From: Paramormyrops kingsleyae
Taxonomy: Eukaryota; Chordata; Actinopteri; Osteoglossiformes; Mormyridae
Direction of reading: 5' to 3'
Assembly: GCF_048594095.1 (NCBI RefSeq)
Contig: NC_132820.1
Span: forward strand, 6,350,001 to 6,414,000
DNA: 64,000 nt
This document shows, piece after piece, positions 38,481 through 51,740 of this stretch (its first letter is position 1; each line of letters opens with the position of its first letter). Below the pieces are notes generated by a model. That model ran no database searches and had not been told where the DNA came from. It saw nothing but the letters and a program-made list of their open reading frames with translations. The position numbers and the translations under genes are program-made.

Positions 38481-41400
38481 GAATATTTATTAAAGTTGGT
38501 AAAAAACCTAGGACAGGTGACACAGAACATGCACAATATAATTTTGATCATCATCAATACGATGAAAAAATAAAGTGGACGATGTTTTGTGAGGCCTGTA
38601 GTGGCGGATTTGATCTTACGGGAAAATGGGAATGAGGCTAATTAATATTCCGTTTAACGAACTGGGGAAGTAAAAAAGCTACTTTATTTTTTAAATGCTA
38701 CTTTATTTTTGATTACTGCTTTGTTATCCTTTTCTGCTTCTAATTGGAGATGTTATGATTTTTGGCACCGAAACGTATTAAAAATTCATAATTAAATCAT
38801 ATAATTTTTTCAGTCCTACTGCCTGTTACCTCTGTCCTGGACGTACTGCCACTTCCAAACCTCAAATCTATGTTGCACCATGAGTGTTTATAACACTTTG
38901 CAAAGTTCAACATTACATCCACTATAATACGTTAATATTCCTTTTATTAAGCGACGAAAAAAAAGCTTGATTTTTAGTTGACCTGAGGTCTCAGGAAATA
39001 GTGAATAGAAGATGGGTTTGGACATCTCGGAAAATGAAGCATGGAAAATAATCGTTAGAGTCCTGCTGTGTGTATGGAACTTTGTCAAAGGGGGTTACAG
39101 TAAGTTCTAGAAAGTTCTTACAGTAGAAAGCAATTTGTGAGCACCACGCCGAAACAGGCATAGCCATTCTGTGTCTGTGTGGCCGGAACGCCTTGCAAAG
39201 CTGCAAGGGGCTACAAATTCCTTTTCTTCATCCTCACTCGCTGCATCACAACACAGCAGAATCTGCAATAAGCCTTTGCTAATAAATAGCTGACTCTTGT
39301 AATCCCAACACAGGAAAATGAGAGCAATTACTAAAAAAAATGAAATACAGATGACTCAAGTGCCTATTGACCTTGACAGAGGTCATATTTCTGGGAATTA
39401 ATTTGATGTTTGATTGACCCCCCCCCCCAGGAAAATGTAACAAGGGAGGGACCCCCCCACACCAAATGGGGCCGCTTGGCAGCAAATCCTATACTGCTTT
39501 TTGTTACCAGTCCACCCCTGCGTTGTTTTTTTCTGTGTATCATGGAATTTGATTATTCTGTGAAGGGATCACACCTCAGCTTTGTTTCCCGTTGCAAGAT
39601 TCTTGTTTGGTATTAGAGGTCCAGATATTTGAGGTTGAACATTGGTTTAACTGCTTTAATACCCTCACTTTGTACAAGTAAACATCCTACTGTTCTGTGG
39701 AATATGGAATTCATGCCAAGGTATTTCCAGACATAACCTGAACAGAAGTTACTGTACAATCCACAGTAAACAGTTTTTTCCCCCCAATTTTTCAGACCCA
39801 GTAATACCGAGTCCCTGAATCACAAAGTTTAATATATCGCGTTAGTCAGCCAGGTTACTGAGTGCTGATACTTTTCAACTGCGTTGTGGAGAAGATGCGG
39901 TCCTTCGCAGAGGAAATTTCCTACAAGAAGCATATTTCGGATGTTTATTAGGACCCTTTAGCCGTCTATCGTTATGCTGGTTAAAAATATTCTTTAGGGT
40001 TTTGAAGCGAGTTGCTTTCTGTGAGCAGTGAACTGCGCGGAATGAATCAACCTACAGAAACTGGTGCATCTGTGTTGACCGGGAGAAAAAAAAAGTGTGC
40101 TGACACATTCACACCTTACTTTTTGTTTTTAATCAGAGTGCAAGGCTGCCAGTCCAGTATCTCTCACACTGTGACTCTCTTTGCCATCTGTTGAAGAGCC
40201 CGCTGTGCTCTTCCGGGATAAATTCGCCCATTCTCGCCAATTTGGCTGTTAATAAAGACATTACCAGGTGCGGCGTCTCTTGAGCTTGGCAAATTTAGAC
40301 AACCTCTTCAGCGACTGCAGTGGGCGGGTCTTTCGGTGAAATGACCCGGTCGCCGAAACTGGCAAAAGAGGGTTTCACTAAATTAAAAATAAAAAAAAAT
40401 ATTTAAAAATAAAAATTAAATTAATAGATGACAAACATGACTGAAAGCATTCGCGTTTGTTTACCAAGACACCGAAATCCTTCTGTAGTAACCAATCACA
40501 AATCACGTCGTAGAATTTTTTCTTACATTGTCGCTCTAATTAAATGGTCGCCTCCATTTTCTATGACCTCAATGACACCCCCAGATACATTCCACCCCTA
40601 CCACAATTTCACCACAAACATCAAACATCACCTCCTGGATTGTCCAATTCTGCTTCTATCTCCAAACCTCTCTTGGTCTCAGTTAGCCTGTATCTTCTCT
40701 GCTATCTCCTTCTTAGCTTATGAAACCTTTGCAGAACATGATTAACCCCCAAGACTTCACATAAAACCCCCACCTTCATACATGTGACTTAGCTATTAGC
40801 TATTACCATTCTTCATGATCTCAGGAGCTCAATTCTCACGTCGTTTGCATCTTCCTTTCACCAAAGGCATCCACAGGTTAGAGAGAAGGGTTCAGAATTA
40901 CTCTCCCAGTGTTAATTTTAGATATTCTGCCTGGAACCTTCCCTCTCTGGCACCACCTGACACCAATGCCAAGATACTGCGTCAAGCCCAGCAGGGTATA
41001 CGATCTTGATAAGACTTTACCTATTCAATCATTCGCCTTTCAGTCTAGTGAAATGGGTTAACCACAGATTTCCCAGCATGCTCCATTCCTTTCTGTTCTT
41101 TTACGCCGCGAGCTTGTCGTCACCGTCACCGTCACCGTCACCAACACCTGTAGCAATTTCTTGCTCCAGAAACCCCCAACTGCGGTTTCTGACAGGAATT
41201 ATTTTAATCTTCCGTTTCCCCCGTATTATCAGCCGCAACAGCACACAAACGTTCCGCAGTGGCCGTCTGCCAAGGCGTCGGAAAAAATGTGGCCGGCCCA
41301 TTCCATTCTCCCCGACTTGGAGCGTTTTAATCTGTCAAAAACTCCCAGGGACCTTAAACCACACACAAAGAGCGACGTCTATAATGCAGGAACAGCTGCT

Positions 41401-41576
41401 GGACATGAAGGAACCATTTATAATTTTTTTACGGCCGACGTAGGGTTCACACAAATGAAAGAAGCGACATATAATCTAACCGCATCCATATCTATTATTA
41501 TTATTGGTCCCTAGATCCCTATTGTTTTTTAATGTTTTTATTATATTATATTTGTTTATGCTGGATCCCTTTGTTC

Positions 41577-41617
<41 letters not shown>

Positions 41618-41640
41618 GTAGTAGTAGTAGTAGTAGTAGT
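41577..41640. repeat. (ATT)n followed by (AGT)n microsatellite
   Basis: About 13 ATT units switch directly into about 8 AGT units, a compound trinucleotide repeat. A short (GTCACC)n run of about four units lies upstream near 41117. Confidence 0.92.
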
Positions 41641-43454
41641 TGGAGGAGAAGTAGCAGTAATAGTTTAATTTTCTCATAATATTCATTTAATTAATATTGC
41701 GTACTATTCTGTTTACAGAACTCTGGCTATATACTGTGTACTATGTTTGTGCACTAGCTTAGAGTACTTGTTCGTACTATGTGAACTCTCTTGGAACCTC
41801 GTCTGTTTTGCGCTACATGTATGCGTGTCTGTACTCTGTGAACCGTGCTGCTGTGTGCGCGAGCCTCGCTCTCGGTAAAGTTCATCTAACGTAATCTAAT
41901 GTAATCCTCATGAGCACGCCAGCTCACGAAGCGCGAGGGCCCTTGTAAATGGGACAGACCTCAAATCGACATCCTTTTGCTGACACACGGAAAAGACGAC
42001 GAATAATCCTGATCTGTCCGTCCTCCAGGGATGGCTGCCAGGTGTTGGCGTCCGGCGAGGTCGTGACATGTCGTGTATCAGATATGTTTCTTTTCCCATG
42101 TGTCCTCACTGTCCCGTGTGCAACGCCCACCTCCGTTACGCCAAGTGATGAAATCAGCTGGCACAGTGGTCAAAAGGGACTTCCTGCCAGTAAGACACTG
42201 AACAATGTAATTTGCAATATGTCATAGTACAGTCTACATGATGCACTGCAAACGCTGATGGACTATGACTATATAGCCCTCAGATTTTTTTTTATATTAA
42301 CATTCAAATGCATTCATTTCCTTAATCATGTTTTCGCAAATGGTAAGATCTCTTATTAGCGTTGTCTTTTATGTAGACAGTTCAGCATCTTAAACTCCCA
42401 GAAGAAAAGTCCCATATGAAGATAATAGAAGAAAAATATAAATGCAAAGACAAAATAGAGAAATGGGGGGGGGGGGTTTGGGGGGGCTAAGTGTGATTTC
42501 ACATTACCAGAGGACCGGGCACAAGCTGACTCCATCGAGAAATAATCAAATACTCCTGAAAAGCCTGGTTAGATTCTGCCGGTGAGATGATCTTTGACAC
42601 TGAAAGGATGTGCTCGATTTTTATCAGTCTTAAAGCAAAGCTAACGGGTCGTTTTTAATTAAACAGCGAGGGCAATAAAGACAAAAGTGTGCAAAGGCAT
42701 GGAATGCTGGCATTGTTCGATTCGGTCAGACGGGAAACAGACCGAGGAAGGTAATTACGTTACGGCTTTATCTGAGGAGTCACCCAATTTAATGACTGTA
42801 TGTCTCCATTCTGTCTTAAGTGCATCTCCACATTCACAGTATCAAATTATAGCCTGAAACGGCTGAACATTTAACATATCAGAAGATTTGCAATCAGGCA
42901 TTTTTAATAACAATCTTACAGTTATCAGAATCCTTAGAAAGATTCACCACAGAGACTGGAACAGCACAAGCAGATGACAAGCATGCAAAACACGCAGATT
43001 AATGCATATTCTTTTGTTAGTGTAACTGTGCATTTTTTTTATTATAAGCAAGTCGCATTTTGAGTGTCACACGGGGAGAAGATCGCAGTGAGCGTGAGTC
43101 TGTAGTCATTACACGTATTAGGATCCATTTCGAGGCTTGGAAATCGCCACGGTGACAGAGGGAGCTCTGACGCAGCTTCGGAAAAAGGCACGTCACTATG
43201 AACCCCGGATCCGCCAGCTTCAGGCCCCACAGTGAATGGAAAACAGGACATACATGGCAGATATAAGTGGAATGAGCTCCAGCATCAGTCACCATCTTAT
43301 TCTGGTATTTGGCGAATGACGCCAATCATACGTTTGTACCTGCATTGCAGCCTCATTCCTGAGCGTCTGATGGCCTGGCGTTCCGTCCAGGGTATCCTGT
43401 GTCGTGGGTGATAATCTCCACACTCACAGCCTAGATTGACAGTTATGGTCAGGG

Positions 43455-43560
43455 TTGCCAACCCTGGTGTATCCAGCATGACACTCACACTTTCTGACTC
43501 TCACGTTCACGCAAGAAATCTTACTGCGAATTCATATTATTCCATTATAAGCCTAAAATT
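43455..43560 (+). repeat. Dispersed repeat, copy 1 of 2 (CACGCAAGAAATCTTAC family)
   Basis: GACACTCACACTTTCTGACT, then CACGCAAGAAATCTTACTGC, matches in order the sequence at 61995-62100 in the same orientation. The family is not identified. Both copies are non-coding. Confidence 0.6.
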
Positions 43561-43744
43561 CGCTACATCAAAAGCACTGGGGTAGTTTGTAAGCCATAAA
43601 GACTATTTACAAGGTAATAAAACTGCTACATACATGCAAATGCGTGCGCAGACTTGTTTGGGATTGAAAATCTCACTCCAGCCAGCCAACCGAAGTTGCC
43701 AACACTGCTACGGTACATCAGGGACGGTCGTAGAGTCGTTTTGC

Positions 43745-44480
43745 ATTTACATTTACATAGCTAGCAGAGAGTTTTGTCCAAAGCGACGTACAAGTGAGGT
43801 AAATAGCACATTGCAAATATTTGTGCTGTTAAGGAATCAACTAGGCGAAAGTGCAGCTAGGCTGCACTTCCAGTGAAAGCCCAGGTACAAGTGTAAGCAG
43901 TATTGGAGCAGAAACTACACAATGGTTACACAACTACACATAACTATTAAAGTAAAGTAAGATCCTAATGAGATTTCAAGGAACAATCAGGCTAGTGGTG
44001 GTGTTCCTGCAACAGTTGGGTCTTGAGGCCTTTTCTTGAAGTTAGAGAGTCTGATGTCTGGATGTGGTTCTGCAGCTCATTCCACCACCAGGGAAGCTCA
44101 CAAGAGAACCATCTGGAGTGACACTTCTCACGTGATGAATGGAGCTCCGAGCTGCATTGGTTTGCTGAGCAAAGGGGGCAAGATGGTACATACAGGAGAT
44201 GATGTCTGTCCATCGATGAACTTCTAAGCCAGAACCAAGGGCTAGACGTGACAGCCCATAGGGAGCCACTGAAGAGAGACCAGGAGGGGTGTGACTTGAG
44301 AAGGCTCGGGCCGACTGAATATCAGACTCGCTGCCGCGTTTGGAATCACCTGCAGTGGCCTGATAGCACAGGCTGGTAGACCTGCCAATAGAGAGTCACA
44401 GCAGTCAAGTTGTGGGGTAATAAGTGCCTGGACTGGAAGCCGACCTGCACACAGAGACAGGAGACAGGACTTAAACCCCC
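43745..44480 (-). mobile_element. LINE-like retrotransposon fragment
   Basis: Read on the minus strand, 44242-44484 translates to a peptide with LDCCDSLLAGLPACAIRPLQ, NAAASLIFSRP and TPLLVSLQWLPMG. This is the well-known C-terminal part of non-LTR reverse transcriptase ORFs in fish (motif of the form DYCNSLLAGLP...LQWLP). The + strand between 43745 and 44240 has TTTTGTCCAAAGCGACGTAC and the CATTCCACCACCAGGGAAGC block, also widespread in teleost repeats. The frame is broken by stops and the N-terminal catalytic part is absent, so the copy is dead. The exact clade was not determined. Confidence 0.65.
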
Positions 44481-44512
44481 CCACCTCAAATAAATGTACA
44501 TCAGTTAGTTTA

Positions 44513-44860
44513 AATGGTTACACTTTGAGACCCAAATATTGCAGTAATACAGTCTTACTTAATGCATTAAGTACTTATTTAATTACCCATTAACTAAGTG
44601 TTAGTTACCTACTGATCCCATGCTTGTTCATTATTAATCAATTATGATGGTTCATGCATTCTATTCAGGAACTATATTAGTTAACAGGTAACTAATTGGT
44701 TAATAATTAACTACGTTTCTGCATGAAATACATAAACCATTGTAATTTATTAATGATACACTTAGTTAATGGTTAATTAATGCATTATGTAAGCATTATG
44801 TAAGCATGTACTACTGCATTATTTGTGTCACCGAGTAAACATTACAGTTTATTTAACGGG
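44513..44860. mobile_element. AT-rich palindromic element
   Basis: ACCCATTAACTAAGTGTTAG (about 44584) is mirrored by ACACTTAGTTAATGGTTAAT (about 44757), with more inverse TTAATTA words between them. The outer ends are ATGGTTACACTTTGAG and CGAGTAAACATTACAG, imperfect inverses. It is probably a MITE; no target duplication was established. Confidence 0.5.
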
Positions 44861-44969
44861 GGCCATTTCCATCAAACCCCCCTGGTAAAGGCTTGCCCCC
44901 ACTTTTCTTAAATCTCTAGTGAGGTTAATAAAGAAAAATGCATAAAAAAGAAAAATACACATCAATGAC

Positions 44970-45080
44970 TTGTTATGGACTGGTATCCTGTCCAAGGTGT
45001 ACCCCCTCCCTGCGCTCTATATAGCCTATAAAAGGCTTCAGTCTCACTGGGGACCATGAGCCCCTCAGGATGGATGGATA
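44970..45080 (+). mobile_element. SINE-like 3' tail
   Basis: TTATGGACTGGTATCCTGTC, then CAAGGTGTACCCCC, and the GGATGGATGGATAG end match the tail common to tRNA-derived fish SINEs. The head is missing. Confidence 0.55.
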
Positions 45081-45952
45081 GAAACACATCAAATGAGTGG
45101 AAAATAATAGCTAAACGAACTATTCTAATTAAACGTAAACCAACTTTTCTAGTGTGTTTTATTAGTGGTTATTTGTGGCTGTCCTGGACACAGCAGACAT
45201 ATCGGTCATTTTGAACATATCGACTGTAACGTGTCACTTCCTCACTTCGCTTGATTATGAGTGGCTCTCTCGCCGGCAAGTCGTACATAACGCCGAGATA
45301 CGCGGCGCCCCCCCCCCGGGGCCCGCGCCAAACGGCTGACGCCGCGGATCGGCGACGTGTCAAATTAGCAGGAGGTAGCTATCGCATTTGTCACAATCTC
45401 GGGGAAACAAATGCACACAACTAGCTACCAGAAAGTGAAAAATGTCGCTTAGCCGGAGCAGAAAGTGTGTCTTAATAAGGAATCCAGGAATCACGCGGCG
45501 GTGCATTGGAGACAGGCAGATAATTCTCTTTAAATTTAAAAGATGCACTACAGCCTTTCATATGCTCTTAAGTAATTATTGTTTTAATGACAGAGCCTCT
45601 TTCCAGTGGACCTGAGCCACTGTCAGACTTAATCGCGAGATTCTCCGGCTGCTGCTCTTTGTGTCATGAAGTGTCTTTGCATGGATGCACTTTCTCATTA
45701 CTAATTATCACCACGCGCTCTCTCCCGCACCCCGGCTGGGAGGCAGTGTTCCTGTATCCACAAAGGTTTTTTTTTTTTCCTCCTTATAAACATAGTAGCA
45801 AGTTGAAAGCATATGAAACTATTCCACTGGGGGAAAAATTGACACAAATATGGAATAGTGGTACTTAATTGATTCCCACGTGGGAATTATCTTTTCACCT
45901 GCCCCCATCTTGTTTTCTTGGGGGGGGGTTCACACGCAGGGTTAGCCGGAAG

Positions 45953-46090
45953 CTGGGGGGTTAAGGACCTTGCCCAGGGCCCAATGGTACGAACTGATGA
46001 CCTTCCGAATAAGTTTGTCTCCATCAAAAATGAATAACTGCTGTCTCTCACAGCACTATGACTGGCTGGCCTGTGCCATCGCATTTACTT
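45953..46090 (-). mobile_element. tRNA-like dispersed repeat fragment
   Basis: GGGGGGTTAAGGACCTTGCC followed by CAGGGCCCAATGG and GATGACCTTCCGAATAAG resembles the repeat at 16533-16642. A TGGA microsatellite lies just downstream at about 46130. Confidence 0.5.
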
Positions 46091-48366
46091 AATGCTTTGC
46101 TTATGCTGTCACTCTGCCCAGGAGTGCTGGATGGATGGATGGTTGGATGTTGAGCTTGATGCGACGGGAAGCTTACAGTTTTAAATACCAAGCAGTTAAA
46201 GCTCTAGTAACCAGTAAGATTTGTAGCAGCATGAAAAACAACTGTGTTAAAAAAAACCAAGGTATGTAAAGCTGGGCGGAATTTGCTGTAGCAGAAATCG
46301 GTGTGTGGCTTTGCTTCATTTCTGAGCACAGTCATCCTGGGTTAATAAGCCGGTACGCACAGAGTTAATGCCTGTGCCCCAGACTGTGGAGAATAACAGA
46401 GGTGACCAGCCCTACAGATCTATGGAGGGAGAATAGCAGAGTGGGTGTGGGGGGAGGAGTACCATCTGATAAAGCCCCCCCAGTGCCTAGCTCCTTTAAT
46501 AGATTATAGAAAAAACAATTAGGGTCCTTTCGGACACTCTGTCTGCTCCAAGGGGAGGCTGTGCAGCTCCGGGTCTGAAATTGCGTACAGTTCTAGATTA
46601 GCTTGTTAGCCAGCTTAGTGATGTGCTGCACTGCTTTCTAAAGTCGGAGGAATGCTGTGTTTTGTTGGGGGGGTGTTTCTTTTTCCTTAGAGTACAATAA
46701 TAGCGCACCTTTTTGAGGGGGAGGCCCGAGCGTACGTGTGAGCTTTTCCTCCTTGGATAATGTGCTGCAGTGCTGGTCATCGGATATAAAATATTGCTGC
46801 CCTTCGGTAATTTCCGCTGCGTTATTTAGCATCCAGTTCCCGTTTTCTTCCGAGTGCATTTTGACGTGGTAATATTATAGCTGAAAAGTGGAGAGGCCAG
46901 CTATTTTGTTTGTATGGCGGACTGAGAGCCATAATGAACAGGGAAGAGTGAGACACTCAGAATAGTGCATTATTTTGACACTGCATCGAGACCCTCCAGG
47001 CACTGGCAAGTATGATGTTTATGAAAAGATAACCTTCATATATCACACGATATGTCATCAAAAGAGGGGCGAGTTTGATTGATGTGCAAAATGATTCAAG
47101 GTTCAAGGATTTAATGGTCATATACTCTGTAAATAGTCAGTTCCACCATGCAATGGAAAATCTTACTCTGCCTGTTCATCCGGTCACCAGTAAACACAAA
47201 TTAAACACAACACAAAGATCAACAATGCAAATTAAGGTCCCACAGAACACATCTCACAAATACAAAGTAGAGTGCTGTACAAACTAAGGCGGTATTGAAC
47301 GTGTACATTTCCACTGCAATCCGTCACATCCAACCCCGGGATGGAAATAATGCCGTGGTCCAAAATCCCATTCTGCCAGCTGGAATCTGTCACCTCTCAG
47401 TCACGACGCCCCAAACCGCCCCGTTTAATTGCATAATAGCAGAGACCAATAACCGTGAAGCGAGTAGGTGATGTAAACATTCCTCACGACAGGGCTGTTG
47501 TTATGGTTACATAACACAAGATTCGGCGTTAACCTGTCATCTTCCTACTCAATTGGCCCGGTGGTGTGTGCGTGACACACAGCTACCAATGTCACATCAC
47601 TTTTACGCAGTGACACATATCTAAAAGGCTAATCTAATAACTGACAACTATATGAATGATAATAATGACTAATACTACCGTGCTTCTTTCAACAATTTAT
47701 GTATTTATGTAAACCTGGTTTCCCAACAAGAGTATATCTGTGTCAATTAAGTAGCGAAAACCTCCAATTTGTATTCATCTTTGTATTTTTATTCATAATT
47801 TATAAGCCTATGGGACGTTCAAAAAAACAAAACAAAACAAACCTCGTGTTTATTTAGTCCTCTGGAAGTGTCATTACCTCACCTCCCTCATTGGAACGTC
47901 AGCCATGGCCCCCACAAAGCATTTGGAAAAAATTCCTCATGGGACCTGACGTTCCTTATGGCTCTGGGACATGTCTGACTTTTCCAAGATCTTTTGCCGC
48001 GCATGGCTGCCTTGTGCCCAGCATTGGCAACAACAGACGAAGCATGTAGCTTTAACATATGCTGTTGGTACTTCCCAGTCATCCTTCAGTCCTCCCAGTC
48101 AGAGGATATTTTTGGGTGTACCTCTAGGGGGTGATATCCTCATCTTGTTTTAGGGATGATGTTATGAACATACGTTAACACAGATTTCTTATTTCTGGAA
48201 ATTTCTGCGTGATGCAAGTTTGACGCAAAGTTGCAGACGGCCGTGCTGTAATGTTGGCTGGGTTGGGGGTCTTGACTGACTGAAATTTCCATGAAATCTA
48301 TTTAGCACACGTTTTAATCCAACGCAACGAATGTTTCTGAGAAAGCAGAGTTCGACAATCAAGCTG

Positions 48367-48425
48367 TTTGGGGTTAAGGGCCTTGCTTGAGGGCCCAACA
48401 GTGAAATCACTCTGGAGACTCCAGC
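48367..48425 (-). mobile_element. Short tRNA-like dispersed repeat fragment
   Basis: TTTGGGGTTAAGGGCCTTGC then TTGAGGGCCCAACAG is the same family as 16533 and 45953. Only the 3' third is recognisable. Confidence 0.5.
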
Positions 48426-48997
48426 GGCCTGTATCATGAATCAGGATTTCTTGCTTAGCTGGATAACTTGTAGGATTTAAGGTAGTCTGGGCTAAATGTA
48501 AGTGAAGTAACCCACTGAGACAAACCACTGGTCCATGTGCAGTGAGGATAGGTCCAGCTCCTTTATCCTTTCGGTCTGACCAGCTTCCCGGATGTGACAC
48601 AGCCTAGTGGTTAAAGATGGGAGTGCATCAAGGTCAGCATACAGTGCAGTGAGCAGGTCAGCTTTCAGATTAGAGAGGGTACATTTTACTTTTAAGACAG
48701 TTATGCATCTTAAGGAAAATCATTCAGTGGAAAAGAATTACAAAGTTTAAAAGCTGTCATATTCAAATAAAACCTTGGTTAAGAAACAACAATCAAATCA
48801 ACCAAGTTAGCCATGCAGGTTGCCTAATTGCCTATAGTGTGTGTATTTGAGTTAAACCCAGGTGATCCTGGTGGTCTTGTGGTAATCAGTTATGTGTCTA
48901 CTCAATATTTTGTAAAAATCTGAAGCATAAATTAATTATTCAATTAAACAATAATGTGCTTACACTGACTGTGTAATATCGTGTCGGTAAACTCGGT

Positions 48998-49125
48998 CAG
49001 GGTAATCTGACCAATGAGCAAGTTCCCTCTGTCAGATCACATTTTATTACCCCCCCCCCCCCTAATCATTCCCAGGGTAATCTGACCAATGAGCAAGCTC
49101 CCTCTGTCAGATCACATTTAATCCC
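48998..49125. repeat. 75-bp direct duplication, two copies
   Basis: CAGGGTAATCTGACCAATGA with GCAAG(T/C)TCCCTCTGTCAGATC appears at 48999 and again at 49074. Copies differ by a few bases and are separated by a poly(C) tract. Confidence 0.88.
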
Positions 49126-50269
49126 CTCCCCCATCCCTCCTCATTCCAGTCTTTCGTCGATAACGAGTTGTCACATTGACGACTCGCATCTCAGCCACAG
49201 TAAATAAACATAGCTGGACGTTTTTGGATGTATAACAGTTGCATAAAGTTTCAGGGACATTAATATCTGAGTATTACTATATCATTAATATGTATCATTA
49301 ATATCTTGCATGATTTTGAAATGGAGTGCCGCTGGGTTTACCTTTGCCGTACACCCTGTGCTGGGATCAGTCCAGTCACAACCCTGCCCAGGATGAAGGA
49401 CCCCAATTCTTTATGAAACTATGAATGATTAGCATTTTTTGGAGCTCCGAATTTTTATTTGAATTTCCTGTCCCAGTTTAATGGCAGGAGACCAATAAGT
49501 CATTATAGAACCTTAAAGGTATTTATGATGTTGAATGTTGGGGGGGGGGGAATCCCGCAGTGAGGGCCTGGGTCATGTGACCTGTAGAGCATCGCTGAGA
49601 CACCTGGGGAAAAGCGCATGATTGTCAGGCTGTCAGATATCAGGCCACTTTCATAATGGGGCCGAATCCCTCATCGCAGCCCAAAGCAGCCGATTCCAGA
49701 GCAGGTTCAAGTTAAATGACAGCATTTCTGATGTTTCTCCACATCCGGTCATGACAATATGCACATAATTGTTTTTTAATGAAATCCTGTTTGTTCTACG
49801 ACACATTTTCTAAGTCATTAAGTCCAGCATGGGCGCCGCAGTCAGAAAGAGATATTTTGTCATTATTCAAAGCCACTAAGACTAATTGTATTTTAAATCC
49901 GTCAGATTAAATGCAGCAGCGACCTTTAGGAATTTCACCGCTGAGAGGACGGTGCGTGAAGTGGAACGCCGTTCTGGGGGATAACTTGCACCAGGCTTGA
50001 GGATTAAAGCAAATATATTTATTTTTGAAGGGAGCACTTATTTTTCTTTAGTTTCTATACAGTTATAATGAATATGTTGTAGTCATTTTGATGATACAAT
50101 CACTACTACTATACAAGGCATTATAAAGGATGAATGCATAAAACTGTGTATGTGTTTGAGCTTACGTTATATTTTAAATGCCATAATACATTTAAAATCG
50201 GAACTTATACTGATAATGGTTTTTAAAATAGCACGGTCTATAGTCTAAGTATGTGTTGCCCTAATAATG

Positions 50270-50395
50270 ACCCACCTAGACTGGCATCCCACTCAAAGCG
50301 CCCCCTACTGCCTGTACTGTTTCACTGTAAACTCCTTTGTGTACACCCCAAAGCTATATTGGAGAAGTACTTATGAAGTATGGATGGATAGATGA
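50270..50395 (+). mobile_element. SINE-like 3' tail
   Basis: CTAGACTGGCATCCCACTCA followed by AGCGCCCCCTACTGCC and ending GTATGGATGGATAGATG resembles the tails at 3700-3808 and 44970-45080. Confidence 0.45.
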
Positions 50396-50742
50396 TCCAC
50401 TGATCCAGTCTTTTCTATAGCAAAATCCTGTCACTTACAGAGCATTATAATCATTCAATAACAAATGTATGCAGAGTGATTTTAGGCATTTACGGGCCAT
50501 TGGGAATCAATGGTTTCTTTTGAAACATATGAAAGTATGAGGGTATTTCCCTCAATCGATACATTTCTCCACCGTAAATTAATAGATATTCTTGTGTTTG
50601 TTTTGGCAGATCATTTACTGCTGTTGATCTGTACTGGAAGCGCGATAATCACTTTTAACGACTTTCGTTTGGAGTCGCACAAAGGTCTCCCAGGGCATGG
50701 GACATAATCAGCAGAGCAAATTTTTAGGTTGCTGACTGTTGA

Positions 50743-51740
50743 GCCATCAAAGGTGCTAGTATACTAATAGTGTGAAGGAGGGAGAGCCACATCAAAGGTG
50801 TTAGTATACTAATAGTGTGAAGGAGGGAGAGCCACATCAAAGGTGTTAGTATACTAATAGTGTGAAGGAGGGAGAGCCACATCAAAGGTGTTAGTATACT
50901 AATAGTGTGAAGGAGGGAGAGCCACATCAAAGGTGTTAGTATACTAATAGTGTGAAGGAGGGAGAGCCACATCAAAGGTGTTAGTATACTAATAGTGTGA
51001 AGGAGGGAGAGCCACATCAAAGGTGTTAGTATACTAATAGTGTGAAGGAGGGAGAGCCACATCAAAGGTGTTAGTATACTAATAGTGTGAAGGAGGGAGA
51101 GCCACATCAAAGGTGTTAGTATACTAATAGTGTGAAGGAGGGAGAGCCACATCAAAGGTGTTAGTATACTAATAGTGTGAAGGAGGGAGAGCCACATCAA
51201 AGGTGTTAGTATACTAATAGTGTGAAGGAGGGAGAGCCACATCAAAGGTGTTAGTATACTAATAGTGTGAAGGAGGGAGAGCCACATCAAAGGTGTTAGT
51301 ATACTAATAGTGTGAAGGAGGGAGAGCCACATCAAAGGTGTTAGTATACTAATAGTGTGAAGGAGGGAGAGCCACATCAAAGGTGTTAGTATACTAATAG
51401 TGTGAAGGAGGGAGAGCCACATCAAAGGTGTTAGTATACTAATAGTGTGAAGGAGGGAGAGCCACATCAAAGGTGTTAGTATACTAATAGTGTGAAGGAG
51501 GGAGAGCCACATCAAAGGTGTTAGTATACTAATAGTGTGAAGGAGGGAGAGCCACATCAAAGGTGTTAGTATACTAATAGTGTGAAGGAGGGAGAGCCAC
51601 ATCAAAGGTGTTAGTATACTAAGGGTGTAAAGGAGAGAGAGACACATCAAAGGTGTTAGTATACTAAGGGTGTAAAGGAGAGAGAGTCACATCAAGGGTG
51701 TTAGTATACTAAGGGTGTAAAGGAGAGAGAGTCACATCAC
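50743..51740. repeat. 45-bp minisatellite, about 22 copies, nearly identical
   Basis: The unit AATAGTGTGAAGGAGGGAGA then GCCACATCAAAGGTGTTAGT and ATACT repeats every 45 bp. Most central copies are identical to the base. The first copy has GCTAGT, and the last three have AAGGGTGTAAAGGAGAGAGA variants, so divergence is at the edges. The array ends in a CA run near 51740. On the minus strand it keeps a 308-codon frame of a 15-residue repeat (MWLSLLHTISILTPL) because 45 is divisible by three. There is no splice or promoter support for a protein. Confidence 0.96.

Noticed and set aside
40428..41009. Frames of 105 and 64 residues in a C-rich, T-rich stretch
   Set aside because: Composition is unusual but no domain, motif or repeat family is recognised; length is within chance for this base composition.
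41006..41514. Overlapping frames of 145 and 117 residues
   Set aside because: No known domain, a GTCACC simple repeat within, and competing frames over the same DNA. No splice-compatible partner exons.
44242..44484. Protein-coding gene from the minus-strand frame
   Set aside because: The peptide matches a common LINE reverse-transcriptase tail and is truncated.
50724..51650. 308-residue minus-strand frame of 15-residue repeats
   Set aside because: It is an arithmetic consequence of the 45-bp minisatellite; there is no promoter, signal or homologue that I recognise.
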